Assembly: GCA_020086605.1 (NCBI GenBank)
Contig: JACBWW010000023.1
Location: forward strand, 3,777,825 to 3,841,824
Reading direction: 5' to 3'
DNA from: Lanius collurio
Taxonomy: Eukaryota > Chordata > Aves > Passeriformes > Laniidae
DNA length: 64,000 bases
Shown: piece by piece, positions 55,270-64,000 of the stretch
Layout: every line of letters begins with the position of its first letter
Position numbering within the stretch: the stretch's first letter is position 1
The notes under the pieces: generated by a model
Databases searched by the model: none
What the model saw: only the letters and a program-made list of their open reading frames with translations
What the model was told of the DNA's origin: nothing
Translations under genes and position numbers: made by a program

Positions 55270-55610
55270 TCTGAATAAACAACCTGCGTGACGGGGCCCG
55301 GTGCACCCTCGGCACATGACACCAAACTGGGAGCAGTGGCTGAGAGTCCAGAGAGTCCTGCTGCCACTCAGAGGGATCTGGACCGGCCCGAGATACGGGC
55401 TGGCAGGAATCTCCTGGAGTGGAGGGTGATGAGGCACTACGCAGATTGTCCAGATAAACTGTGGCTGCTCCGTCTCTGGAAGTGTTCAAGGCGAGGCTGG
55501 AGTAAGGCCAAGGGCTTGGAGCAACCTAGTCTAGTGGAAGGTGTCCCTGCATGGCAGGAGCTTGGAACGAGGTTCTTCAAGATCACTTCCAACCCAAATT
55601 ATTCCAGGAT
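55270..55610 (+). mobile_element. CR1 LINE fragment, internally deleted
   Basis: Starts with CR1-like gacaccaaactgggagcagt and cactcagagggatctggacc, then jumps to the 3' end words tctggaagtgttcaaggcga, ggagcaacctagtctagtgg and aaggtgtccctgcatggcag, ending tcacttccaacccaaattat. The middle of the standard CR1 3' region is missing. Confidence 0.82.
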
Positions 55611-55779
55611 TTAACAAAGACACGCGTGTCGCCCGGCACCCGCAGACGATCAACTCCAGGAACCAGGATGCGCTGGGGGCCACCAAATGTCGCTGGTGGG
55701 CACCGAGCAGGACATGACTGCACAGAAAGCTCGCAGTGACCCGGCTGCTCCAGGCAGAGCATCGCCAGGATCCGGGGAG

Positions 55780-56140
55780 CGGGGGCTGTCACTGCGGGGG
55801 CCACCCTTTGTTGGCGGTACCCCGGTACGGGGACACGGGAACATACCGAGAGTGCAGCGCGGCGCCAGGTGCAGGTTCCGCCGCATGCCCGGGGACGGCG
55901 GGGCGGGGGCAGCGGCGGGGCTCAGCCCGGCCGCTCCAGACCCACCCGCGCCCCGCCCGCGGAGGGGCCGTCCCGGGGCCGTCCCGGGGCCGGTGCGGGC
56001 ATGGCGGGGCTGCCCGGTGCGGCGCGCGCCCGGAGCGCCTCCCCGGGCTCCCCCTCGGCCCTGGACGGCTCCTTCTTGCTCTCGCCGCTCGGGGGGCTGA
56101 TGGGCGTCCAGGCCGTGAGTACCGAGGAGTGGGCACAGGG
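55780..56140. promoter_or_regulatory. PLLP CpG island promoter
   Basis: Dense G+C and CpG around and upstream of the PLLP start codon, with several gccccgcc/cccgcccgc GC-box-like runs. No TATA box. Confidence 0.7.
56001..56114 (+). CDS. PLLP: PLLP exon 1
   Basis: 38 codons from ATG in good context (gcgggcATGG) to GVQA, with a gtgagt donor in phase 0. The segment LGGLMGVQ corresponds to human LGALMLLQ. Confidence 0.92.
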
Positions 56141-58302
56141 GAGGGGGGAGGGCATCATCCTCTTTGGTGCTTTTCTTCAGCTGTAAACAGCCCGGGGTCC
56201 CTTTTGGCTGCCGCTCCGACCCCGCTGTCTAACCCTAGGTAATCCCCAACCCAAGACAGTGCATCCCCTTCTCTCCTCCTTCTCTCTGTAAAGCCAGAGG
56301 AAAATTCGGACTCCTGTCCTCACACCCCTTGCCGGTGGTAACTCCGCTCAATGCCTGGTGGTTCCCAGTGCCAGGCACGGGCTGATCCATGCGGACATCT
56401 CCGCAGGGCACAGCCGGTGGGTCGGGGGTGTGTGAAGCACAGTGTCTCCAGCTGAGGTGCGCTGGGGTTGCTCGTGGGGCTCTCACGCACTCTGAAACAC
56501 TCCCAGCTCTCCATGCTGTCCTCCCAGGCTTTGGCGGCTGCTCTCAGAAGAGCCCAAGGGTCTTTGCACCGTCAAACCGAGCAGCAGCATCACCTCCCCG
56601 TTGCTTCAGCATCCGAGGCAACCACAGTAATCTCCCACTGGTACTCTCCCTGGGACCTCGGGTGCCACACGAATGCAAATGGGTGGGTGTTCTGCTGCCC
56701 ACGGTGCTGCACCGCCGCGTGGGAGCCTGTTCGCTCGTCCCCTCTCCTCGGGGCAGTGTTGTTGGGGCAACAGTGGGATGTGCCCCGAGCAGCCACTGAG
56801 GAACCGCTGCCACAGACCAGGGTCCTGGCTCCAGATTCCAACCCCTGGGCATGGCTGAGCTGGTGGTGATGCAGGGACAAACGCTCAGGGAAGGGGCTGG
56901 GAAGGATGCTGCTAGGGGTGCCTTGTAGGAGTGCCAGGGAAGAGAGATGGAAGCAAGACAAGCAGCAGAGACCTTTCAACTCTGCAGCTGGTCCCACCTC
57001 TCCAGCCCCTTGCTTAGGCCAGACTGTCAAACAGGTTCCTGCTTTCCCCACCAGCAGCCAGAGCAGAGCAGCTCACACGTGTCACCTCCCACTCCTGCAG
57101 GAGCCCCCTATACATGTTTCTCCCCAGCACATATTTTGTGATCACGAGTGTTAGAAATGGATGTGACAGACAAGGAGGCATTGTCGGGACAGCAGAGCAC
57201 CAGGGCGTTGGACGCGGGCAGGACAAAGGCTGTTGTGTTTCTTCATGACAATAAGTGGTGTGGGCTTACACAGGGGCAGAGCGGCTTTCCAAGGAGCCCT
57301 TCTCCTGCCAAGTGTGCTGCTGCTTTCCTGGAGTGAGGGGAACCCAGCTGCTCTTGGTGCTGGTGTGTCCAGGCTTGTGATGTTCTGTGTTCCACCTGCA
57401 GGAACCAGCCCCTGAACACGTTCCCTGTTTCACCCCACAGGTGCTCGGTTTACTGGTGTGGTCTCTCATCGCCGCCACCACGTACCACCTGCACGCGGCA
57501 TACGGCTGGGTGATGTTTGTGTCCCTCTTCTTCTGGATTCTAACACTCCTTTTCTTCATGACTTACCTCCTGCAGCTTCATCAGAAGTTCTACATGATCC
57601 CCTGGCCCCTCGTGGTGCGTAGCCAAGAGGGAGTGAGGGGGGATTCCAAGAGGGAAACATCTTGGAAAGATAGTCTGGGATGGCTTCAGGCTCTTATGGT
57701 CTGATGGAACAAAGTCCCCTGCACCTTGCACAGTGACATTGTTTCATTCTGCTCCCCAATTGCTTAGAAAATGCTCAAACCATAAAGTCCTGTGTCAATC
57801 CAGAAAGTTACAGCCACCAACTGCTGCAGGTGTGGTGTCATCCAAAAACTTCCCAACACAACCTGGGGAGCATTTATTGTGTTCTCCTGGGGAATGGGGA
57901 GGAGTGTGAACCCGAGCCTTTTGCTCCTCTCCTCCCAGCAGGCAGGAGCCTGAGCCCAGACCTCACGACCTCCTCTTTGCTTCCCCCAGCTGATGATCTA
58001 CAACGCTGCGGCCACTGTGCTGTACATCAGCGCCTTTGTGACGTGCGCGGCCGCCGTGCAGCCGACGTCCTGGCGGCAGTGGGACTACAACCGCAGAGCC
58101 GCCGCCTCCGTGAGTACTGGGGGGCAGGGGAGGGCCGAGGGGCTGGGGCAGCCACCGTGGTCACACGTGGCATGTGCTCCTCTTCCAGTTCTTCGCCTGT
58201 GTCACGATGATCACCTATGCGGTGAGCACCTTCTTCAGCTTCCGCGCCTGGAAAGGGCTGGGCAGCAACGCGGCCACCAGCCAAGTGACTGACCACGCGT
58301 AA
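56001..58302 (+). CDS. PLLP: PLLP, plasmolipin (4 exons, complete)
   Basis: Plasmolipin is a four-span MARVEL-domain proteolipid of myelin and of apical/endosomal membranes in epithelia. Four phase-0 exons (56,001-56,114; 57,441-57,614; 57,990-58,109; 58,189-58,302) give 173 residues against 182 in human. The N-terminal ~38 residues are diverged and Ser/Ala/Gly-rich. The transmembrane core is strongly conserved: VLGLLVW, YGWVMF, then YMIPWPLVLMI, ATVLYI, AAVQPTSWR with YNRRAAASFFAC, and FFSFRAWKGLGSNAATSQ near the C-terminus. The four membrane spans lie at roughly 39-60, 64-87, 95-120 and 136-158. The C-terminus is TDHA. It converges on ARL2BP, its neighbour in human too. Confidence 0.96.
56115..57440 (+). 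other. PLLP intron 1
   Basis: A 1.3-kb intron, moderately GC-rich, with several open frames lacking family features. The shorter introns 2 (57,615-57,989) and 3 (58,110-58,188) contain nothing notable. Confidence 0.8.
57441..57614 (+). CDS. PLLP: PLLP exon 2 (TM1-TM2)
   Basis: 58 codons: VLGLLVWSLIAATTYHLHAA, then YGWVMFVSLFFWIL to MIPWPLV. Acceptor ccccacag; donor gtgcgt. Confidence 0.96.
57990..58109 (+). CDS. PLLP: PLLP exon 3 (TM3)
   Basis: 40 codons: LMIYNAAATVLYISAFVTCA, then AAVQPTSWRQWDYNRRAAAS. Acceptor cccccag; donor gtgagt. Confidence 0.96.
58189..58302 (+). CDS. PLLP: PLLP exon 4 (TM4, stop)
   Basis: 37 codons plus TAA: FFACVTMITYAVSTFFSFRA, then WKGLGSNAATSQVTDHA. Acceptor tcttccag. 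Confidence 0.96.
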   Translation, partial: FFACVTMITYAVSTFFSFRAWKGLGSNAATSQVTDHA

Positions 58303-58809
58303 GGAGTGGACAGCAAAGCCCAGCCACAGGCCACCCTGCACCAGCTTGTGCCAGGCTTGGTGGCTTGGAGCCTTCTGTGCCACCAGGGCTCGTTTTGGGA
58401 CCAGCCCATGTGGGCAGCAGTGGTCAGCACTGGCTCACGTGGATGCTGCCCTGTGGTTTCTGATGATGCTTCCAGCTGACGTGCCCACAGCACAACCCCA
58501 CCAGCACCGCCACCAGGGGACACAGACTCACTGGGGCTGCAGCTCCTGCTCATCCCTGGGGTCATCTGGATTCTCACTGCAGCAGCTCCACGGAGGGGGT
58601 TCAGCCAATTTGGCACAGTCCAGTACTAAAATTCACTAACCCAAGCCCAGGCTCTCCTCTCTGCTCATTCACAGCTACAGTGTAAGTAATTGCAATTAAA
58701 GGGATGCAGAAACAGGGGCAGAGCTGGAAGATGGGAGGAGAAGCAAAGGAAGCAGTCGTAACTGCTCTTTATTGATTTCTAACAATGTGAATATAAATTT
58801 TATGCTTTT

Positions 58810-58815
58810 AATAAA
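58810..58815 (+). terminator. PLLP poly(A) signal
   Basis: AATAAA about 510 bp after the PLLP stop. A (T)CTTTATT ~40 bp upstream is its minus-strand counterpart but is probably unused. Confidence 0.6.
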
Positions 58816-58829
58816 AACATTCCTAAATC

Positions 58830-59540
58830 CAGCACTGGGGTCTGTCATGAGAAAACTTGTTTTGTGAGGAGGCAGCACATACAGCACAGTGAGGACAGCA
58901 GAGGTGTCACTGCAGAGGTGACAGTCCCTTCCCACTCCATGTGGGTTTTAGTCCACGTGGGCTATGGAAGGAACAAGTCCACAGGGTTCAGCTCTCATTG
59001 CTTTATGCAGACACACGCTCAGAGTGTGCATCCAAGACCACAAGAATATAAACGAGGTGCCAAGGCTTTGATCACTCCCTCTTCCTGGCTCAGCACCACA
59101 ACACTCCCAAGTTCACCTAATTAACCAGCAAGTCAATTTTGCCCATTAGCTGCAGGTCATTTTCAGAAATTACAATCAAGTCTGCAAAAGCTCTGGAAAC
59201 ACAGGCAGGATCAGCACGTTGGGAGAGGAACCATGCTGCTCCCTCGTGCTGCAGACCACAAATTCACCTTTTGGGTGTTTGTCCGAACGAGCAGTGATGC
59301 CCAGCCAGGCAGAGCAGCTTTTCCTTTCACATCCTCCTTGTACAAGGCAGTAAAAGTAGATTCAGAGAGTTAAAAAGCTGGTGCAAGGTGAGGTACACTG
59401 CAAATCTTACTGCATGCTCTGCATGGGGGAGAGGTTTTACCAGGTTGTCTGCAGAGGCAGACTCAGGAAATGGAACTGCATTGTTGGAAGGTGAGAACTG
59501 AAAAGGAACTGGACACATGGCATTGGCCCATGACAGATCT
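58830..59540. other. Short interval between convergent PLLP and ARL2BP
   Basis: About 700 bp between the two predicted transcript ends. No gene recognised. Confidence 0.6.
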
Positions 59541-59543
59541 GCC

Positions 59544-59549
59544 TTTATT
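59544..59549 (-). terminator. Candidate ARL2BP poly(A) signal
   Basis: tttatt on the plus strand (AATAAA on the gene strand), about 1.0 kb past the ARL2BP stop. The 3' UTR would include the CR1 piece at 60,003-60,092 and repeat copy 1. Confidence 0.4.
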
Positions 59550-59651
59550 TGGTTGTCAGTGAGTAAATCAAGGGTCAAATTTCCACAAATATGAATATAT
59601 ACACATACATATAAATCAGGAACAGTAAGAAAATAAAAAAATAAAATTAAT

Positions 59652-59754
59652 AAAAATTAACATGGGAGGTCACTATTGAATTCCACAGGCTAAATAGAAA
59701 GTTTACTTATAAACACTGATAAAGGACACCCTTTATCAGTCTCAGCCTTCCAAA
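59652..59754 (+). repeat. Unclassified ~100-bp repeat, copy 1
   Basis: Shares a collinear ~100-bp block with 63,896-64,000, including a 16-nt identity ctaaatagaaagtttac and then tataaacactgataaagg. It differs by small indels and carries an extra 11-bp inverted repeat. Not recognisable as CR1. Confidence 0.8.
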
Positions 59755-60002
59755 CTCTGACATGTTCCAAATTAGTTTTGTTAGCATTTCTCCAGATTCA
59801 ACTGCATCACCAGGCAACTGAGGCTGCAGAATCTGCATCTCTCTGGGAAGGATGTGACCAAAGAAACCATGTGCTGTTCCTATAAAGCAGCTGATGGCTG
59901 ATCAGCATGAATTCTGCCTTGGCACCTTGTAAACTACTTCCCTGCACACACTGACTTCTCAGTTAAAACCACAGCCCTGAGAACTGAGCACCTTTTACTG
60001 CC

Positions 60003-60092
60003 TGAGGCCAGGTTGGATGGGACTGTGAGCAACCTGATCTAGTGGAAGGTGTCCCTGCCCATGGCAGGGGGGGTTGGAACTGGATGATTTCC
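60003..60092 (+). mobile_element. CR1 LINE 3' fragment
   Basis: gaggccaggttggatgggac, gagcaacctgatctagtgga, aggtgtccctgcccatggca, then gttggaactggatgattt: the typical CR1 3' end, little diverged. Confidence 0.88.
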
Positions 60093-60583
60093 AGTTAAAC
60101 AATGGTGCTGCAAGAATAGAAGGAATAAACTGTTCTGTGTTCAGCAGACAGGACAAAGAACAAGCTCAAACTGCAGCTCAGACACTTCATATCAGAGTGC
60201 AAAAAGCTCCCTGCAGCAGCAACAGCAGCAGCTGGGCACTGCAGAAAATCTCCCTGACAAACCACGGTGGCTTCTAAGAAGAAGATCCTGGCAGACATGT
60301 TAGGAGAAGTTTGTGTAGAGCTGTGAAAGGGAAAGCTGCCTCTCCCAATGTCTTCCATCCATTTTGTAAAAGGGTATAAAATTCCAGAAAGCTTTGATTT
60401 CACCCCCTGGAGAGGGGCCCACAGTCCTGGCCCTGCCCACACACCCACTGCCCTCAGAGTCGCCCTGGAGCTGAGTACCCGCCCCTCTGTCCCAGCCGTC
60501 TCTCAGGAATCACTGCCTTTCACCTCTGAAATCTCAATAGATCTTGCTTAAAATACAACAGAACTCCCTTCAGAATGACTTGT

Positions 60584-60646
60584 TTAATGGTTTAATGAAG
60601 TCACCACTAACGCACTGCTTAAATCCAGACTTCGACCTTCTTTTTC
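60584..60646 (-). CDS. ARL2BP: ARL2BP last coding exon
   Basis: Twenty codons plus TAA, starting EKEGRSLDLSSALVV as in the human EKEGRGLDLSSGLVV, then stopping after SLNH. The acceptor is tttgtag in phase 0. Confidence 0.92.
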   Translation of the reverse strand, partial: EKEGRSLDLSSALVVTSLNH

Positions 60647-63462
60647 CTACAAACATGGAAAAAAAAAAAGAAATCGTGACTCCACGCTGTTTTGGAATGA
60701 GCATTTAAAAAAATGAAACAGGCAATACATTCTCTGCTGCATCAAATCAATAGAAAACTACATGTTACTTGAGCATCTGTGATTGAATGTGAACCCAACA
60801 AGATTGTGCAGAAATCCCTGGTGTGAAGGGGCTGTCTGTCCATGTCAGAGCAGAGTCTTGCTCACATCTGGTCAGGAATGCTGTGCCGCTGGCTCAGGGA
60901 TCTACTGAAATCTGGCTCCTGTCATTTGCCCAATCTGCAAATCCCATCTGAAACTCCTCCTGCTGCTGACACATGGACTGACTCTTTCTCTTCAGCCTGT
61001 CCCCATTTCCACAAAATTCACAGGGATGGGGAAGGGGCAGAGGCATAACCACAATTGTGACTTTTGCTCCTTGTTGAACAGGACTGAACAGACACTGGAG
61101 AGCACTGATTCTCGTTTTGCTAAGAAAAACCTCATCCAAAAACCTCAGCACTTTTGCTAAGCACAGAGGGGAGAAGAAAACAAATGAAAGAGGTGTAAAA
61201 AGCTAATTTTGGGTAGACTCAGGATAAAAAATATAAAAAGATACTATGGAATCAGAATGGCCAAGGTGGGAAAGGATCTCTGGAGACCATCTGGGCCAAA
61301 CCCCACACTCAAGCAGGGCCACTCAGGACCATGTCCAGACAACTTGTGAATATCTCCAAGGATGGAGACTCCACAACCTCTCTAGGTAAGGAAGCTGTGG
61401 CAATGCTCAGAGACCTTCACAGTGAAAGCCCTCCCTTCTGTTCATTTGGAAAACAACATTCACAGATGAAAGAAGCGTGGTGTTCCTGAAGAGCTGTTCC
61501 ACATGCCAGCTTCATTCATGTTTTCTAGAAATTATTAAATGTGCAGTTTGAATTGAAAAAGCCATTCAGTGAAGTAATTTTTCTTTCGACTCTGGTACAG
61601 CCTTTGATTAAATACTGTAATAATTCTGCCTTTGGCACTCTCAGGTGGAGCTACACAAAACCAACAGCCACTGTGCCAATGAAAATAAACAATGTGATAT
61701 ACTCACAGCTCTGTATTCCAAGAACATTTCTTTGAAAGCCAGAAAGTCTGTGAATGTGAGAAGCAGATCAAATATGTCACCTGGCATTTCATCTTTGTGC
61801 TGTCTACAGAGAAAAGAAGTTGGGGAGTGAGAAAAAAACGTTATTTTAAAATGGTACAAGGTCAAAAAGGACAAGTAGAACGATATCAGTATTTAAACAA
61901 GAATGTTACTGCAGGTTATCATATAGAAAAACCGCAGCTAAACATTACCATGCATTATTTCCAATCCAACTACATTATTACATTTATCTAAACCCAAGAC
62001 CTAAGAGTATCACATCAGTCCTTGAAAACCAAACCTGTTTATTTAAGAAGCATTACCAATTAAACAGATTCAAATATTTTAAAATACTCAGCTCCCAATT
62101 ACACTTGATTTTCTTATTCAAGGGGAAAACCAGTGATCTTTCAAAAACAATCTCTTCATGAAGCTGGTTAAGCTAAAAGGGCCCAATGCAAAAGCTGAAC
62201 ACCAACCAAACTTCTCTGAATGCTCCACACAAAAATTGCAATAAAAGAATTTAACCACTGACTGAAACACCACCAGGCTACTGAAGTGGCTGGAAGAAAT
62301 AAACAAGACCCAGCCTTTTAAGGGTCTGGCTTCAAAGTGACAAGAAATATGAAAATCCTCCAGTGCTCTCATTCCAATTTCTCTTCCTATCCCTTGGAAC
62401 CCAATATATTTTAGCATGACAATTCAGAAATCCAGAGTAGCAAGACATGCTGAAGGCAAGAAAAGTGGCCAGCCACTGCCTGTATGAACACTTCTTTTTT
62501 TAAGTTAAAGTGGAACCAATATCTAAGGGGAGAACAGTCAAACCTAAGCTTTAATCTAGATAAAAAGAAATAACTGAGAGGCACATAAGCCACCCCTCAA
62601 CCAAAAGCAAAGCAGAGACTTACTGCAATGACACTGTGAAAGCAACCATATCAAACCCACGAATCCGATCAAGCAACTTCTCTTCAATGTATTTCTCTAC
62701 TAAAGAGATCTGAAAAAAAACCCAGACAAACCACCCCAGTAAGATCACAAAAGATTTCAGAAGCAGATTTCAAACAGCATCCTTACACTGACACCTTGAC
62801 ACTCTCCATGATCCTCACTGGGCATAACTGCAGATTCCTCAGTGGGTGTTGCTGGTTCTCTTCTCACACCAGCCCTGAGGCACAGAGCTGCACATTGTTT
62901 GCTGGGAATATCGGTGAGAACAAACACTGACTATTTGTGTTTAAGAAAAAAAAAACTATTTTCAACTGATTTAATGGTACTGATTAGTAAACTGGTTTAG
63001 TTTCATGCTTTGCATGAAGGATGTGATTGAATTATCCAGTACAAGATATACTACAACTGGAAAAGAAGAAATTTTGCACATATGCTAAATACATTATTTA
63101 CTACAGCAATAGGCTAAATTTCTATTCGAGAGAGCTACACATCTTACAAAATATCTCTAGAAAATTTTGCATGGAGCAAAAAAGGAAAGGAACCTAAAGC
63201 CTCAGAAAAAACCCTTCTTGCAGATCATGGCTGTGCTTCTGAAGGAGACAGGAATTATGTTGGGATCTGCTCCATGTAAGACAGCATTTTATAAAGGGAG
63301 AACTACATAAAGATAAAAAAGCAATACATATGAAAAATAGGAAAAGGTATCTTACATATTCATTAAAAATGTCAGTATAGATGAGCTTGTTTTCTTCCGA
63401 GTCATCAAACTCCTGGTAGTGCTTCTCCAAAAAATTCCTCTGTATTAATTGGAAATCATCAT
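60584..63462 (-). CDS. ARL2BP: ARL2BP (BART), last four coding exons
   Basis: ARL2-binding protein is an effector of ARL2/ARL3 found in cytosol, mitochondria, centrosome and cilium base; it also helps retain STAT3 in the nucleus. Four exons in consistent phase were found: 63,356-63,462, 62,624-62,709, 61,707-61,803 and 60,584-60,646. They encode the BART helical domain (DDDFQLIQRNFLEKHYQEFD; ISLVEKYIEEKLLDRI; QHKDEMPGDIFDLLLTFTDF; LAFKEMFLEYRA) matching human ARL2BP throughout. The C-terminal tail is shorter than human. The first exons (the region ending VGYLEDIIM in human) are not in the window. Confidence 0.95.
61245..61445 (-). mobile_element. CR1 LINE fragment, reverse orientation
   Basis: Plus strand reads cagaatggccaaggtggga, then ggatctctggagaccatctg, ctcaagcagggccactcagg and gaatatctccaaggatggag, followed by actccacaacctctctaggt: reverse-oriented CR1 3' end, ~200 bp. 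Confidence 0.88.
61707..61803 (-). CDS. ARL2BP: ARL2BP exon (DIFDLLLTFTDF)
   Basis: A 97-nt exon encoding QHKDEMPGDIFDLLLTFTDF and LAFKEMFLEYRA. Acceptor ctgtag, donor gtgagt. Confidence 0.96.
62624..62709 (-). CDS. ARL2BP: ARL2BP exon (ISLVEKYIEE)
   Basis: An 86-nt exon encoding ISLVEKYIEEKLLDRIRGFD and MVAFTVSL, with a Gln codon split to the next exon. Acceptor tttcag, donor gtaagt. Confidence 0.95.
63356..63462 (-). CDS. ARL2BP: ARL2BP exon (DDFQLIQRNF)
   Basis: A 107-nt exon after gttgtcag; it ends NEY in phase 0 before gtaaga. Encodes EFDDSEENKLIYTDIFNEY at its end. Confidence 0.95.
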
Positions 63463-63895
63463 CTGACAACAACAGAAATGCAGCACAGAGTTACAAGTTT
63501 GGTCATTCTTTCTGTAACACAAACCCACATTCACTGGTCCTCAGCTTCCCTGCTGTAACCACAGAGCCCTGCACACGTGCAGAGCTCATCACATCAGCAC
63601 CGCAGCTGCTGCCAAACACCAAACCACCACTTCTGACCCATCTGTGGGAGGACACAGGCTGCTGGTGAAATATTACCAAAACAGTCCTGCTCTACATTTA
63701 TTAATAAAGTTATTTATTCAGAACCTCTTTTTGTTCTGGCTCTAAATCAGCAAAACTTTTGTATTTTTTATTAAGTGAATACCTCTTCCCTACAAGAACT
63801 CCATGTTTTCCCCTTTGAATTTACAAATATTAGTGAAACTCCCAGATTAATTTCCAATTGCCAAAGAATTTTTTCCAGTTGAGGAAGAAAAGAGT
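63463..63895 (-). other. ARL2BP intron (partial)
   Basis: Intronic sequence upstream of the exon at 63,356-63,462. No earlier ARL2BP exon is visible before the window ends. Confidence 0.8.
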
Positions 63896-64000
63896 AAAAA
63901 TAAACATGGAGGGGGGTCACCATGGAATTCTACAGAACAGGTCTAAATAGAAAGTTTACCTATAAACACTGATAAAGGACACCAGTCACAGCTTCCCAAA
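63896..64000 (+). repeat. Unclassified ~100-bp repeat, copy 2
   Basis: Direct-orientation partner of 59,652-59,754; it may continue past the window edge. It lacks the inverted repeat of copy 1. Confidence 0.8.

Larger units (their letters stand above)
60647..63355 (-). other. ARL2BP introns between the four exons
   Basis: Introns 60,647-61,706, 61,804-62,623 and 62,710-63,355. The first contains a CR1-like fragment (61,245-61,445). Nothing else recognised. Confidence 0.8.

Noticed and set aside
54715..55367. Open frames running through the tRNA-Leu genes
   Set aside because: They translate tRNA sequence and CR1 remnants.
59652..64000. The paired ~100-bp repeats as LTRs of a provirus
   Set aside because: The interval between them holds four host ARL2BP exons and no retroviral genes, primer-binding site or TG...CA ends.

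Overview
The window is vertebrate nuclear DNA, almost certainly from a bird. Coding exons are short and separated by long introns with GT-AG borders. The only interspersed repeats I recognise are CR1 LINE fragments, which are typical of birds. The genes I can identify by exon-level protein homology are RANBP10, CENPT, THAP11, PLLP and ARL2BP, plus two tRNA-Leu(CAG) genes. In human the first three lie at 16q22.1 and the last two at 16q13. I expect this to be avian chromosome 11 material, but I cannot confirm the species.

Layout. 1-34,526 (minus strand) is the 5' part of RANBP10: exon 1 (34,322-34,526), exon 2 (33,320-33,431) and exon 3 (16,647-16,699), with very long introns; the rest of the gene lies left of the window. 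33,900-35,150 is a CpG-rich promoter with two ZNF143/THAP11-type (SBS) elements and an RFX X-box. 35,100-36,730 is gene-poor. 36,996-50,753 (minus) is CENPT, for which I could assemble 14 phase-consistent coding exons, from a short predicted exon 1 to the C-terminal histone fold. CENPT is head-to-head with the intronless THAP11 gene (51,002-51,733, plus), and the shared promoter holds three SBS-like elements. 52,110-54,325 is intergenic. An inverted pair of identical tRNA-Leu(CAG) genes (54,825-54,907 plus; 55,072-55,154 minus) is bracketed by two CR1 fragments. PLLP (plasmolipin, plus, four exons, 56,001-58,302) is complete and converges tail-to-tail with ARL2BP (minus, last four coding exons 60,584-63,462); the first ARL2BP exons are to the right of the window.

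The genes do not form one pathway. CENP-T is an inner-kinetochore protein; RanBP10 is a SPRY/LisH/CTLH adaptor; THAP11 (Ronin) is an HCF-1-recruiting zinc-finger transcription factor; plasmolipin is a MARVEL-domain membrane protein; ARL2BP is an ARL2/ARL3 effector. The most interesting regulatory idea is that THAP11-type DNA elements occur in the THAP11/CENPT promoter and again in the RANBP10 promoter, suggesting autoregulation and shared control. Other points of note are the apparent absence of TSNAXIP1 between RANBP10 and CENPT, the tRNA pair near a 16q22/16q13 junction, and an unexplained ~100-bp repeat present twice around ARL2BP.
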